DNA of 64,000 bases, taken from NCBI GenBank assembly GCA_958477465.1, contig CAUEFX010000006.1, positions 49,408-113,407 on the forward strand, given 5' to 3'. This DNA is from an uncultured Bacteroides sp. (GTDB lineage: Bacteria > Bacteroidota > Bacteroidia > Bacteroidales > Bacteroidaceae). Every line of letters begins with the position of its first letter. Position 1 is the stretch's first letter. The position numbers and the translations under genes are program-made. The notes below the pieces were generated by a model. The model was not told the origin of the DNA and did no database searches. It saw only the letters and a program-made list of their open reading frames with translations. This document shows, one piece after another, positions 42,940-51,412 of this stretch.

Positions 42940-44499
42940 ATGAATAAATTTCAGAACTTAATTTGTGGAGGAAGCATTCTTTTTCTCTTCGTGACGGGAG
43001 CATTTGCGCAAACCAAGCTTCCGCCGGCGTGGCAATCCAGTCTGGTAAAGATAACCGATGCGGGTGAACTTATATATTATCCCGATAAAGAAGGAAATAC
43101 AATTCCGGATTTCAGCCGTGTCGGTTATCATCACGGAGATAAGAGCATCCCGGTTTATCCGGCTACAATAACCGTTTCGCCGGTAGAGAATGGAGATAGC
43201 CGTAACGTCATCCAAAAAGCGATTGATAAGGTTTCGCAAATGAAGCCCGATAAGAATGGACATCGGGGGACGGTCTTGTTGAAACGAGGTGTCTACAATA
43301 TTTCTGAAAGTATTTCCATTACTGCCGGTGGCGTTGTTTTGGAGGGAGAGGGAGAGAATGTGAATGAGACCCGTCTTCTGGCTACCGGAAAGAAGCGCTA
43401 TTCGTTAATCAAAGTATCCGGTGCGGGACGGGCGGAAGAAGTGCCTGGGACACGTGTGAAGATTACGGATGCATTCGTTCCCGTGGGAAGCCATTCTTTC
43501 CGGGTTTCTTCGGGTAAGGGATTCCGTCCGGGAGATCGCATTATGCTTTATCGTCCCGGTACCTCACAGTGGATACATGATCTTAAGATGGATCAGATTG
43601 TAGAACGGAAAGGGACCCGCCAATGGACTCCCGAAGAGTATAATCTGGCTTTTGAACGTGAGATAACCAAGGTAGAAGGCGATCGTATCTATATTGACAA
43701 TCCGGTTGTGATGCAGATAGATGCCCGATATGGCGGTGGTGAGATTTATAAGTATACATTTGACGGACGTATCACCGAAGTGGGAGTCTGCAACCTCTGT
43801 CTTGAGTCTGAGTTTGAAGACTATGAGGATAATCAGCATGGTTGGATCGGTGTGGAGTTTGATAAAGTGGAAAATTGCTGGGTACGCAATATTACCGGTC
43901 GTTATCTGGGGTATGCAGTTGTCAGCTGTGAGTCGAAGGCTAAGAACGTGACGGTATCCAACAGCCGTTGTCTTGAAGCAAAATCACTTATTACGGGTGG
44001 GCTACGCTATAGTTTCAATAACTGGGGGCAGCAGAATCTTTTTATGAATTGCCAGAGTACCGAAGGGCGTCACGACTATGTGACCGGAGCGCGTGTTTGC
44101 GGTCCGAATGTGTTTTATAATTGCTCTGCTTCCCAAACATTTGCAGATATAGGTCCGCATCACCGTTGGGCAGTGGGTACTCTTTATGATAATATTGTCA
44201 CCGACGGAGAAATTAATGTTCAGGATCGGGGGCAGATGGGAAGCGGACATGGCTGGGCAGGTGTCACACAGGTGTTGTGGAACTGCCGGGTGCGCCGTGC
44301 TGCTGTGCAAAACCCCTGGGTTTCCGGAAATAACTATAGTATAGGAACAAAGGGAGAGAAAGTGCCCGGGCATTTCAAAGACCGCCCCGAAGGTATATGG
44401 GAAGGACAGAATGAAATTAATATTTTCCCTCGCTCTTTGTATGTAGCCCAGCTTATGGCAAGGCAAAAAGGAATGGATCTGCGGATATTGACCAAATAA
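42940..44499 (+). CDS. Secreted right-handed beta-helix protein, family not identified
   Basis: This 519-residue protein has a signal peptide ending near TGAFAQ. It is a pectate-lyase-like parallel beta-helix: VIQKAIDKV...GTVLLKRGVYNISESISITAGGVVLEGEGEN, then rungs such as VCNLCLESEFEDYEDNQHGWIGVEFDKVENCWVRNITGRYLGYAVVSCESKAKNVTVSNSRC. A conserved-looking segment rich in His/Asp/Arg (STEGRHDYVTGARVCGPN, GPHHRWAVGTLYDN) could form an active site. No established GH28 or PL1/PL9 motif was found. Its position in the GH88-GH2 operon implies a glycan-active role. Confidence 0.7.
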   Translation: MNKFQNLICGGSILFLFVTGAFAQTKLPPAWQSSLVKITDAGELIYYPDKEGNTIPDFSRVGYHHGDKSIPVYPATITVSPVENGDSRNVIQKAIDKVSQMKPDKNGHRGTVLLKRGVYNISESISITAGGVVLEGEGENVNETRLLATGKKRYSLIKVSGAGRAEEVPGTRVKITDAFVPVGSHSFRVSSGKGFRPGDRIMLYRPGTSQWIHDLKMDQIVERKGTRQWTPEEYNLAFEREITKVEGDRIYIDNPVVMQIDARYGGGEIYKYTFDGRITEVGVCNLCLESEFEDYEDNQHGWIGVEFDKVENCWVRNITGRYLGYAVVSCESKAKNVTVSNSRCLEAKSLITGGLRYSFNNWGQQNLFMNCQSTEGRHDYVTGARVCGPNVFYNCSASQTFADIGPHHRWAVGTLYDNIVTDGEINVQDRGQMGSGHGWAGVTQVLWNCRVRRAAVQNPWVSGNNYSIGTKGEKVPGHFKDRPEGIWEGQNEINIFPRSLYVAQLMARQKGMDLRILTK

Positions 44500-44518
44500 A
44501 TGTTTGTTTTAACTGAGG

Positions 44519-44588
44519 GGGTGTCAAAACTCCTTCTTTTTAAGATTCACCCCTGCTACAGATAATTCGTGGCAGGGGTGAATCTTTC
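44519..44588. terminator. Bidirectional terminator; TCACC-hairpin element copy 3
   Basis: The perfect 15-bp stem AAGATTCACCCCTGC / GCAGGGGTGAATCTT (44542-44556 and 44572-44586) lies between convergent genes. It belongs to the same repeat family as 24008-24070 and 28630-28692. Confidence 0.7.
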
Positions 44589-44608
44589 TATTTGGGTATT
44601 ATGACCTC

Positions 44609-45565
44609 TTAGTTTATATCATGTGCCGGACACTCGTATACCTGAAAATCGCCTAAGTAAAGATGTTCGTCCTTGATGCCGTTTTTAGGCCGGTCGTCGG
44701 GACCTTCCATGTTACCTCCCAAGCTGCGGTAGATACCAAATTTGTTACGGATATTGACAGCCCCGCTACGCCACAGGTCGATATCGTCAAAAGAGCGGTT
44801 CATCAGTACTTTGCCGTCACTGATGCGGGTAATCGTTATGCGGAAGAAACCGTGGTCTGTGTAGTGCATTTCAGTCTCTACCTGTACCCACTCATTTTCA
44901 AATTCTTTGAGAGGTATATGGTCGATAATCACTCCTTTGGTGCTTGCCTTTGTGTCGCCTGTGTGAATCACCTGCATCCGCCGGTTATTGCCGTCTGCAT
45001 CACAACGCGGTGTGATCGTGATAAGAGGCGCACCGTTATTGCCCTCCTGTGCTTTAAGTTGATGGATGTGGCAGAATGAAGTGGACGGACGGAACCCTTC
45101 CGGTATTTTAAATTTCCATCTCAACCGTTGCCATTCATTCCGGTTGCCGTTTAGTTTCTGCCATGCGGACGAAGTCTGGCTTTTCATTTCATTCCGCTGG
45201 CGGTCTTTCAGTGAACCGCGGTCACCGTCGAGGAACTCTCCCGCATGGTTGGTGAATTTGAAAACATATTGTTTCAGTACATCGTCGTATACCACCTCGG
45301 CATGTACTCCCGTATAATGGTCTTTGGGAGAGGAGTTGGGATGTTCACTGTAATCCCAGCCCAATTTGCGCATGTATTGGTGGATGGCTTTGTAGTCTTT
45401 GCCAACAAGGCTCTCGTCGGCCTGCATACTTCCCTGTAAAGTGTATGCGATGGAATCCTCTTCCGGAACGGAATTACTGAGGACCTCTCCGGAATGGCAG
45501 GAGAGATTGGGGACAAGGTACATACACGCTACGGCAAGCGGATAGATAAGTGATTGTTTTTTCAT
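44609..45565 (-). CDS. Polysaccharide-lyase-like jelly-roll lipoprotein
   Basis: This 318-residue protein has a lipobox cysteine at residue 23 (PNLSC). The body (~75-310) has the signature of concanavalin-like lyases related to the Polysacc_lyase Pfam group and the PL13/PL20 families: WQRLRWKFKIPEGFRPSTSFCHIHQLKAQEGNNGAPLITITPR, then VQVETEMHY..HGFFRITITRISDGKVLMNRSFDDIDLWRSG, NKFGIYRSL and LYLGDFQVYEC. The exact family is unclear; glucuronan or heparin-type lyase activity would fit the PUL. It is transcribed divergently from the HTCS gene, the only PUL gene on the minus strand. Confidence 0.6.
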   Translation of the reverse strand: MKKQSLIYPLAVACMYLVPNLSCHSGEVLSNSVPEEDSIAYTLQGSMQADESLVGKDYKAIHQYMRKLGWDYSEHPNSSPKDHYTGVHAEVVYDDVLKQYVFKFTNHAGEFLDGDRGSLKDRQRNEMKSQTSSAWQKLNGNRNEWQRLRWKFKIPEGFRPSTSFCHIHQLKAQEGNNGAPLITITPRCDADGNNRRMQVIHTGDTKASTKGVIIDHIPLKEFENEWVQVETEMHYTDHGFFRITITRISDGKVLMNRSFDDIDLWRSGAVNIRNKFGIYRSLGGNMEGPDDRPKNGIKDEHLYLGDFQVYECPAHDIN

Positions 45566-45665
45566 GATATTCTATTTAATCGTGTGATATATTAACGGTG
45601 CAAATATATCTCTTAAATCTTTCCGTTATTTCAAGTTGTTATGTTTCGGGATAATATTGATAATG

Positions 45666-45792
45666 ATTGATACAATTGTTCAAGCCGTTTGAGAGAGTAT
45701 CCCTTACATTTGTCATGATAATGTGAAAATCCGATACGGTCCGTTTTTCTATGGTTATCTATTGTTATCGTAATTTGCATATTATATCTTTG
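45666..45792 (+). promoter_or_regulatory. Operator-like element and promoter of the HTCS gene
   Basis: Element 45666-45696 (ATTGATACAAT, AAGCC at positions 17-21, TGAGAGA at the end) lies in the divergent region. TTG at 45762-45764 and TATCTTTG at 45785-45792 form a standard -33/-7 promoter with 20-bp spacing. The element starts 119 bp before the -7 box here, so it may serve autoregulation or the divergent lyase gene. Confidence 0.5.
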
Positions 45793-45832
45793 CATATAAA
45801 AATGATATTATGAATTACATATTACTACTCTA

Positions 45833-48800
45833 ATGAAGAAGCGATTATTGTTGTTGTTCATTTGTTTTTTTACCTTGTCGGCGTTTGCAGCCAAAGAGGC
45901 TGAGAATTTCTACTTCTCTAATCTGAATCTGAAGGACGGCCTTTCGCAAATTTCCGTTCTGAAGATTATGCAAGATTCCAAAGGATTCATCTGGTGCGCT
46001 ACCCGTAATGGGTTGAACCGCTATGACGGTAACCGTTTTGTGGTATATAAGCATAGCAATACCGATTCGCTTAGTCTGAGCGATAATCATATCACTTCTT
46101 TGGCCGAGGACAGATCCGGAAATCTATGGATCGGAACTAGTAAGGGGCTCAATCGTCTTGATTTGAAAACCTACAAGATAAAGTCTTTCAATACCAAAGC
46201 TTATCCATTGCTCTACAACAGTTCCATCCGGTCTTTACTGGTCGACTCCCGCAACCGCTTGTGGGTGGGCACGGACGAAGGAATGTTCTTGTATATCAAT
46301 GATATGGAGATGTTTCAGGTGATTCAGTTGAACGGGCTGATCAGAAAGGAACTCATTTCCGATATTTATGAAACCACCAAAGGACAAATACTGATCGGCA
46401 CGAGGAACAAAGGGATTTTTGTCTGTGATATGAACATGAAGCTGTTGAAGCACTTCACTGCCAATAGAAAAGATAAACTGGGTATTCTGCCCAGCAATAA
46501 TATTTCTACTGTTTTTGAGGATTCCAAAGGGCAGATTTGGGGCGGAGCTACTTACAACGGATTGTTTAAGCTCAATATAGATAGTGAAACGATTGCTGTT
46601 TATACCAAAGACAACAGTGCGCTTTCCAACAATAGCATCCGTTGTATTGCCGAATTGCAGGGAACACTGCTTGTCGGTACGTTCAACGGGCTTTATACGG
46701 TGGACCTGCACAACAATTCCAAACTATTACACTCTAACGCCTCTTTAGAACAGGGCAATCTCAGCCATTTCTCTATTTATTCGATTTTTGTAGACAGAAG
46801 TAATATCGTATGGGTAGGTACTTATGCCGGAGGTATCAATTATAGCAGCAAGTACAACAACCGCTTCGTCTTCCATGACCCTATAGCCGGGTATGATGGC
46901 ATGTCCGGTATTTATGGCATGATGGTCGGTGTGCCCGAAGATGATTGTCTGTATATGGCTACAGAAGGGCGCGGAGTGCTCGAATATAATCTGTCGACCC
47001 GTAAATACCGGTATTTTCCCATCAAAGATTCCGTCCAGTTACAGCATAGCCAGAATATTGTAAAGGGGGTGATGCTGGAAGGCGATATTTTGTGGTGCGG
47101 AACCAATCGCGGCAGTATTTATCAGTTTGATCTCCGAACAAAGAAGTATTCGTTATATTACCAGTTTAAGGAAGCAACGTCTGTCTATTCTATTTTGAGG
47201 GCGTCGAATGGTGATCTTTGGCTGGGGGTTGCCAGTCCGGAGGCGGGGCTGATCAGATTGGGAAAAGACAAGAGTGCGCAGAATAGTTTTAGGTTGGCCA
47301 ATGATACCCTTACTCCACAAAGAGTGAGGAGTGTGCGCTGCATGTTGGAGCTGAGACCGGGGGTGTTGCTTGTCGGGACCCGCAATGACGGGTTGGTGAA
47401 ATACGATGAATGGGCACAGAAGATGACCTATTACAGTATGGATGGAGACACGGAAAATTTGTGTCTGCAGAATAATTATATTACCAGCATTGTCCGTGAT
47501 GCTTCCGGAAATATCTGGGTCGGCATGTTTGGAGGAGGGCTTGCTCTTTATGATGAAGAAAAAGGAATCGTCAGCACGGTTACGCAGGAGTCGGGATTGG
47601 CGGAGAATGATGTATGTGCCATTGTTCCGGATGAAAAACACAATCTTTGGGTCAGTACCAGCAATGGCATATCACGTTATAATATCCAGACGAAAGCATG
47701 CGTAAACTATAATATTTTCAACGGAGTCGCCATTCAGGAGTTTACTCCTCACAGCGGCGCTATGTTCTCCAATGGAGATATTTGTTTTAGTGGCAACAAT
47801 GGTTTTATTACCTTTACTCCTGATGAACTGCAGCAGAACTCTTATATTCCGCCACTTGTCCTTACCGGTCTGGTGGTTAACAATGAAGAGGTGAAACCGG
47901 GAGAGGCCTCTATACTTACTTCTGTGCTTGACGATACCGAAGAAATCAGGTTGAAATACAATCAGAATAATATATCCATCAGTTACTGTGCGCTCAACTA
48001 CATTTTTCCGGAACAGAACCAGTATGCCATTTTCCTTGAAGGGCATGATAAGGAGTGGAATTATATCGGCAATCGTAAAGAAGCCTATTATACCAATCTG
48101 AGCCCCGGAACCTATACCTTTGAGGTGAAAGGTGCCAATAATGACGGGATATGGAATGAACAGGTAAAGAAACTTCGTATCGTCATTACCCCTCCTTTGT
48201 GGAAAACATGGTATGCTTATCTGTTCTATGTCCTTGTGTTCCTGTCTATGTGTACTATTATCATGTATTACATTCTCTATAAGCAGAAGCTGGAACGGGA
48301 GCTGGTTTTCAAGCAGAAAGAGAAGGCGCAGCTTGAAGAATTTCATCAGACCAAGTTACGTCTGTTTACCAATTTTTCTCACGAACTGCGAACTCCGCTG
48401 ACGTTAGTTATAGCCCCCTTGCAGGAACTCATGCAGATGACGGATTTCAGTGCCGGTGTGAAGAATAAGCTCAGCTTGATATTCAGTAACGCACAACGGC
48501 TGTTGCTGTTGGTCAATCAGCTGATGGACCTTCGGAAGAATCAGGATGGAAAGATGCAACTTCGGCTCACTAAAAGTAATATCCGGGCTTTTGTGCTGGA
48601 GATCTGCTGTGCGTTCAATCAGATAGCTATAAACAAGAACATCCGCTTTGTGTTCGACAGGAACGAAGAACGCCTAAGCGTATGGTTCGACAAATCTCTG
48701 TTTGAAAAGGTGGTTTTCAATTTACTCTCCAATGCCTTTAAGTTTACGAATAGCGGGGGAGAAGTCTCGCTCGATTTGAAGGCTATCTCTTATGGTGAGC

Positions 48801-49981
48801 TGCCATCCCGTCAACAGGAGAAATTGGGAGAGCTTCCCGCCGATACGAACATGATACGCCTGCTGGTGACAGATACCGGTAAAGGAATCCCCGCGGATGA
48901 GGTTAAGAACATATTCACTCCCTTCTATCAGGTAGGGACGAATAAGGAGAACAATGTGGGGACGGGGATCGGCCTTAGTCTGACTCAATCTATTGTCAGC
49001 CTGCATCATGGCATCATCGAGGTGGCCTCTAACGAGCCTCATGGAACGGTATTCGAAGTCATTATTCCGGTTAGTAAAGGGGTGTATGACGAATCTTGTT
49101 TTGCAGCGGAGGAGGAAGAGCGTGTGGTGGAAGATGTAATTCCGCCTACGGCAAAACTCCCTCTTGTGGATGGCCGGAAGAAATGGACCGTCCTGCTGGC
49201 GGAAGACAACAATGAAGTGCGCAGCTATGTAAAGGAGTGTCTCGAACCTTACTATCATGTGCTCGAAACAGACAACGGGGAAGATGCTTTCAATATTTGT
49301 GTGGAGAAATATCCGGACATTATACTTAGTGATATCATGATGCCCCGTATGGATGGCCTTGAACTCTGTGCACTGGTAAAGAAAGACCTGCGTGTCGGCC
49401 ATATACCGGTTGTGCTGATGACCGCCAAGTCGATGGTTGTGCATATAAAGGAGGGCTTCTCCGTAGGCGCCGATGATTATATTGTCAAACCATTCAACAT
49501 GGATATTCTGCTCTGCCGCATCAATAACCTGCTTGAGGCACGCGAGAAACTAAAGAAACTCTATGGCAAAAAATTCTCTCCCGAAGCATTGGGCATTGAA
49601 ATCGTTTCTACTGATGACCGTTTCACGCAGAAGTTCTTTGAGATTATAGAGAAAAACATTGCCAATCCAAATCTGAATATAGACTTGCTGAGCAAGGAGA
49701 TCGGGTTAAGCCGCGCCAATCTGTATCGGAAGCTGAAGGTTATTACAGAACTGTCTCCAACCGAGTTGATCCGTAACAAACGGTTGGAAGTTGCTGCAAA
49801 ACTGTTGTTGGAGTCGGACTATACCGTGTCGGAGATTTCCGTACTTACCGGTTTTAACAGTCATGCTTATTTTTCGAACAGCTTCAAGCTGGTGTATGGG
49901 TATTCACCTTCTGAGTTTGTGATGAAACACCGCGAAGGAGGAAAGGGGACATTGAATAAGGACCTGAACCCGCCGGAATAA
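45833..49981 (+). CDS. Hybrid two-component system regulator (HTCS) of the PUL
   Basis: This 1382-residue one-polypeptide two-component system has a signal peptide (~1-19) and a periplasmic sensor of two seven-bladed propellers. Reg_prop repeats include LKDGLSQISVLKIMQDSKGFIWCAT and ITSLAEDRSGNLWIGT. A Y_Y_Y domain (~690-770) is followed by a membrane helix at ~793-815. The HisKA domain has His850 in NFSHELRTPLT, and HATPase motifs follow (NLLSNAFKFT, DTGKGIP, GTGIGLSL). The receiver has phospho-acceptor Asp1167 in LSDIMMPRMDG, and a C-terminal AraC-type DNA-binding domain is at ~1270-1370 (SEISVLTGFNSHAYFSNSFK). The sensor should bind an oligosaccharide of the target glycan directly. All domains look intact. 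Confidence 0.93.
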   Translation: MKKRLLLLFICFFTLSAFAAKEAENFYFSNLNLKDGLSQISVLKIMQDSKGFIWCATRNGLNRYDGNRFVVYKHSNTDSLSLSDNHITSLAEDRSGNLWIGTSKGLNRLDLKTYKIKSFNTKAYPLLYNSSIRSLLVDSRNRLWVGTDEGMFLYINDMEMFQVIQLNGLIRKELISDIYETTKGQILIGTRNKGIFVCDMNMKLLKHFTANRKDKLGILPSNNISTVFEDSKGQIWGGATYNGLFKLNIDSETIAVYTKDNSALSNNSIRCIAELQGTLLVGTFNGLYTVDLHNNSKLLHSNASLEQGNLSHFSIYSIFVDRSNIVWVGTYAGGINYSSKYNNRFVFHDPIAGYDGMSGIYGMMVGVPEDDCLYMATEGRGVLEYNLSTRKYRYFPIKDSVQLQHSQNIVKGVMLEGDILWCGTNRGSIYQFDLRTKKYSLYYQFKEATSVYSILRASNGDLWLGVASPEAGLIRLGKDKSAQNSFRLANDTLTPQRVRSVRCMLELRPGVLLVGTRNDGLVKYDEWAQKMTYYSMDGDTENLCLQNNYITSIVRDASGNIWVGMFGGGLALYDEEKGIVSTVTQESGLAENDVCAIVPDEKHNLWVSTSNGISRYNIQTKACVNYNIFNGVAIQEFTPHSGAMFSNGDICFSGNNGFITFTPDELQQNSYIPPLVLTGLVVNNEEVKPGEASILTSVLDDTEEIRLKYNQNNISISYCALNYIFPEQNQYAIFLEGHDKEWNYIGNRKEAYYTNLSPGTYTFEVKGANNDGIWNEQVKKLRIVITPPLWKTWYAYLFYVLVFLSMCTIIMYYILYKQKLERELVFKQKEKAQLEEFHQTKLRLFTNFSHELRTPLTLVIAPLQELMQMTDFSAGVKNKLSLIFSNAQRLLLLVNQLMDLRKNQDGKMQLRLTKSNIRAFVLEICCAFNQIAINKNIRFVFDRNEERLSVWFDKSLFEKVVFNLLSNAFKFTNSGGEVSLDLKAISYGELPSRQQEKLGELPADTNMIRLLVTDTGKGIPADEVKNIFTPFYQVGTNKENNVGTGIGLSLTQSIVSLHHGIIEVASNEPHGTVFEVIIPVSKGVYDESCFAAEEEERVVEDVIPPTAKLPLVDGRKKWTVLLAEDNNEVRSYVKECLEPYYHVLETDNGEDAFNICVEKYPDIILSDIMMPRMDGLELCALVKKDLRVGHIPVVLMTAKSMVVHIKEGFSVGADDYIVKPFNMDILLCRINNLLEAREKLKKLYGKKFSPEALGIEIVSTDDRFTQKFFEIIEKNIANPNLNIDLLSKEIGLSRANLYRKLKVITELSPTELIRNKRLEVAAKLLLESDYTVSEISVLTGFNSHAYFSNSFKLVYGYSPSEFVMKHREGGKGTLNKDLNPPE

Positions 49982-50097
49982 AGGTTGTTGTAAGTTTGGA
50001 TTTTCCCGGCAGAAAAGCGGATGCCGGGCTGTGCGTTATCTGTGACGTCTGCGGATATTCGGTGTGTATTCCCCGGTAAAGGGTGATTTCATTGGCG

Positions 50098-50165
50098 AAT
50101 GGAATAATAGTTTAAGCTTATGGGATAATTCTAAAAGCTGAAAAGAGATCAAACTTTTATTTTTG
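50098..50165 (+). promoter_or_regulatory. PUL operator element and -7 box, PL38-like / PL8 operon
   Basis: Element 50098-50128 (AATGGAATAAT, AAGCT at positions 17-21, GGGATAA at the end). TATTTTTG begins at 50158, exactly 60 bp from the element start. No TTG at -33. Start codon at 50218. Confidence 0.7.
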
Positions 50166-50217
50166 TGCAGTACAAAAAGCCCCTTTATTTATACACCTTA
50201 TAACAATTGAGTAGTTT

Positions 50218-51369
50218 ATGAAATGTTTTTATTATTTGCTTTTAACTTGTTTCCTGTTCTCATGTACGGTGTCGGGTCCCGACCCGGTAGTGAGAGCTTT
50301 GAAACAGGAGGTCTTGAAACGTGCAGAGCAAGACCTGGCAAAGAAACCGGTAACGGTGACTTCCTTTATCGCTGAGCGTAGTATGGGCGGGCAGCATGAC
50401 TTCTTTTCTGAAGGAGATTATTGGTGGCCCGATTCATTGAATCCCGACGGGCCGTACGTGCGACGTGACGGAGAAAGCAATCCGGACAATTTTGTGGCCC
50501 ATCGTCATGCAATGATTCGTTTCAGTATGATTACCGGCAATTTAACTTCGGCCTATCTCATCACACAAGATAAAAAGTATGCTGATGCAGCCCTTCAACA
50601 TATACGTGCCTGGTTTGTGAACAAAGATACGCGGATGAATCCGAATTTGCTGTACGCACAGGCCATAAAGGGAGTTGCTACCGGGCGCGGAATCGGGATC
50701 ATCGATACGGTTCATCTTATCGAAGTCGCTCAGTCACTTTTGCGCCTCCAGCAGGCTGGGGTGCTTCCTGCAGAAGATGCAAAGGCTACTAAGGAATGGT
50801 TTGCATCTTATCTGAACTGGATGGCGACACACCCGTATGGCGTGGATGAGATGAATGCGAAAAACAATCATGGTACTTGCTGGGTAATGCAGGTAGCCAT
50901 GTTTGCCAAATATATCGGAGACGGAAAGATGATGAAATTCTGCTCGGACCGCTACAAGGAAGTATTGCTTCCCGGACAAATGGCGGAGGACGGCAGTTTC
51001 CCGTTAGAGCAAAAACGCACCAAACCATACGCTTACTCACTTTTCAATCTTGACGCAATGACCATGATATGCCAGATATTATCAACGGATAGCGATGATC
51101 TTTGGCGTTATACAACGGCAGACGGCCGGAATATCATGCTGGGCATTTCTTATCTTTACCCTTTTGTGGTGGATAAGGACAAATGGACATTGGCACCGGA
51201 TGTGATGTGTTGGGAAGAGTGGCCTGTGGCGCACCCGTTCCTGCTTTTTGGTTCTCTGCAATTAAAGGATAAGGCCATGTTTGATACCTGGCTTAAACTG
51301 GAACACTTTCCGACCAATGATGAGGTGATACGCAATCTGCCTGTACGTAATCCTATTATCTGGTTATAA
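50218..51369 (+). CDS. PL38-like alginate-lyase-fold polysaccharide lyase, lipoprotein
   Basis: This 383-residue protein has a lipobox cysteine at residue 16 (LFSC). It is an alpha-helical barrel of the Alginate_lyase Pfam type: DYWWPDSLNPDGPYVRRDGESNPD, KYADAALQHIRAWFV, RMNPNLLYAQAIKGVATGRGIGIIDT, the NNHGTCWVMQ motif (catalytic Asn/His region), and GSFPLEQKRTKPYAYSLFNLDAM with candidate catalytic Tyr. Size and motif pattern fit PL38, whose founding member from a gut Bacteroides is reported as an endo-beta-1,4-glucuronan lyase. Action by beta-elimination in a uronate backbone is expected. It forms a unit with the PL8 gene 43 bp downstream. Confidence 0.75.
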   Translation: MKCFYYLLLTCFLFSCTVSGPDPVVRALKQEVLKRAEQDLAKKPVTVTSFIAERSMGGQHDFFSEGDYWWPDSLNPDGPYVRRDGESNPDNFVAHRHAMIRFSMITGNLTSAYLITQDKKYADAALQHIRAWFVNKDTRMNPNLLYAQAIKGVATGRGIGIIDTVHLIEVAQSLLRLQQAGVLPAEDAKATKEWFASYLNWMATHPYGVDEMNAKNNHGTCWVMQVAMFAKYIGDGKMMKFCSDRYKEVLLPGQMAEDGSFPLEQKRTKPYAYSLFNLDAMTMICQILSTDSDDLWRYTTADGRNIMLGISYLYPFVVDKDKWTLAPDVMCWEEWPVAHPFLLFGSLQLKDKAMFDTWLKLEHFPTNDEVIRNLPVRNPIIWL

Positions 51370-51412
51370 ATAGGCTGTACATGAAAAACATAAAACCTTG
51401 AAATAGAACACC

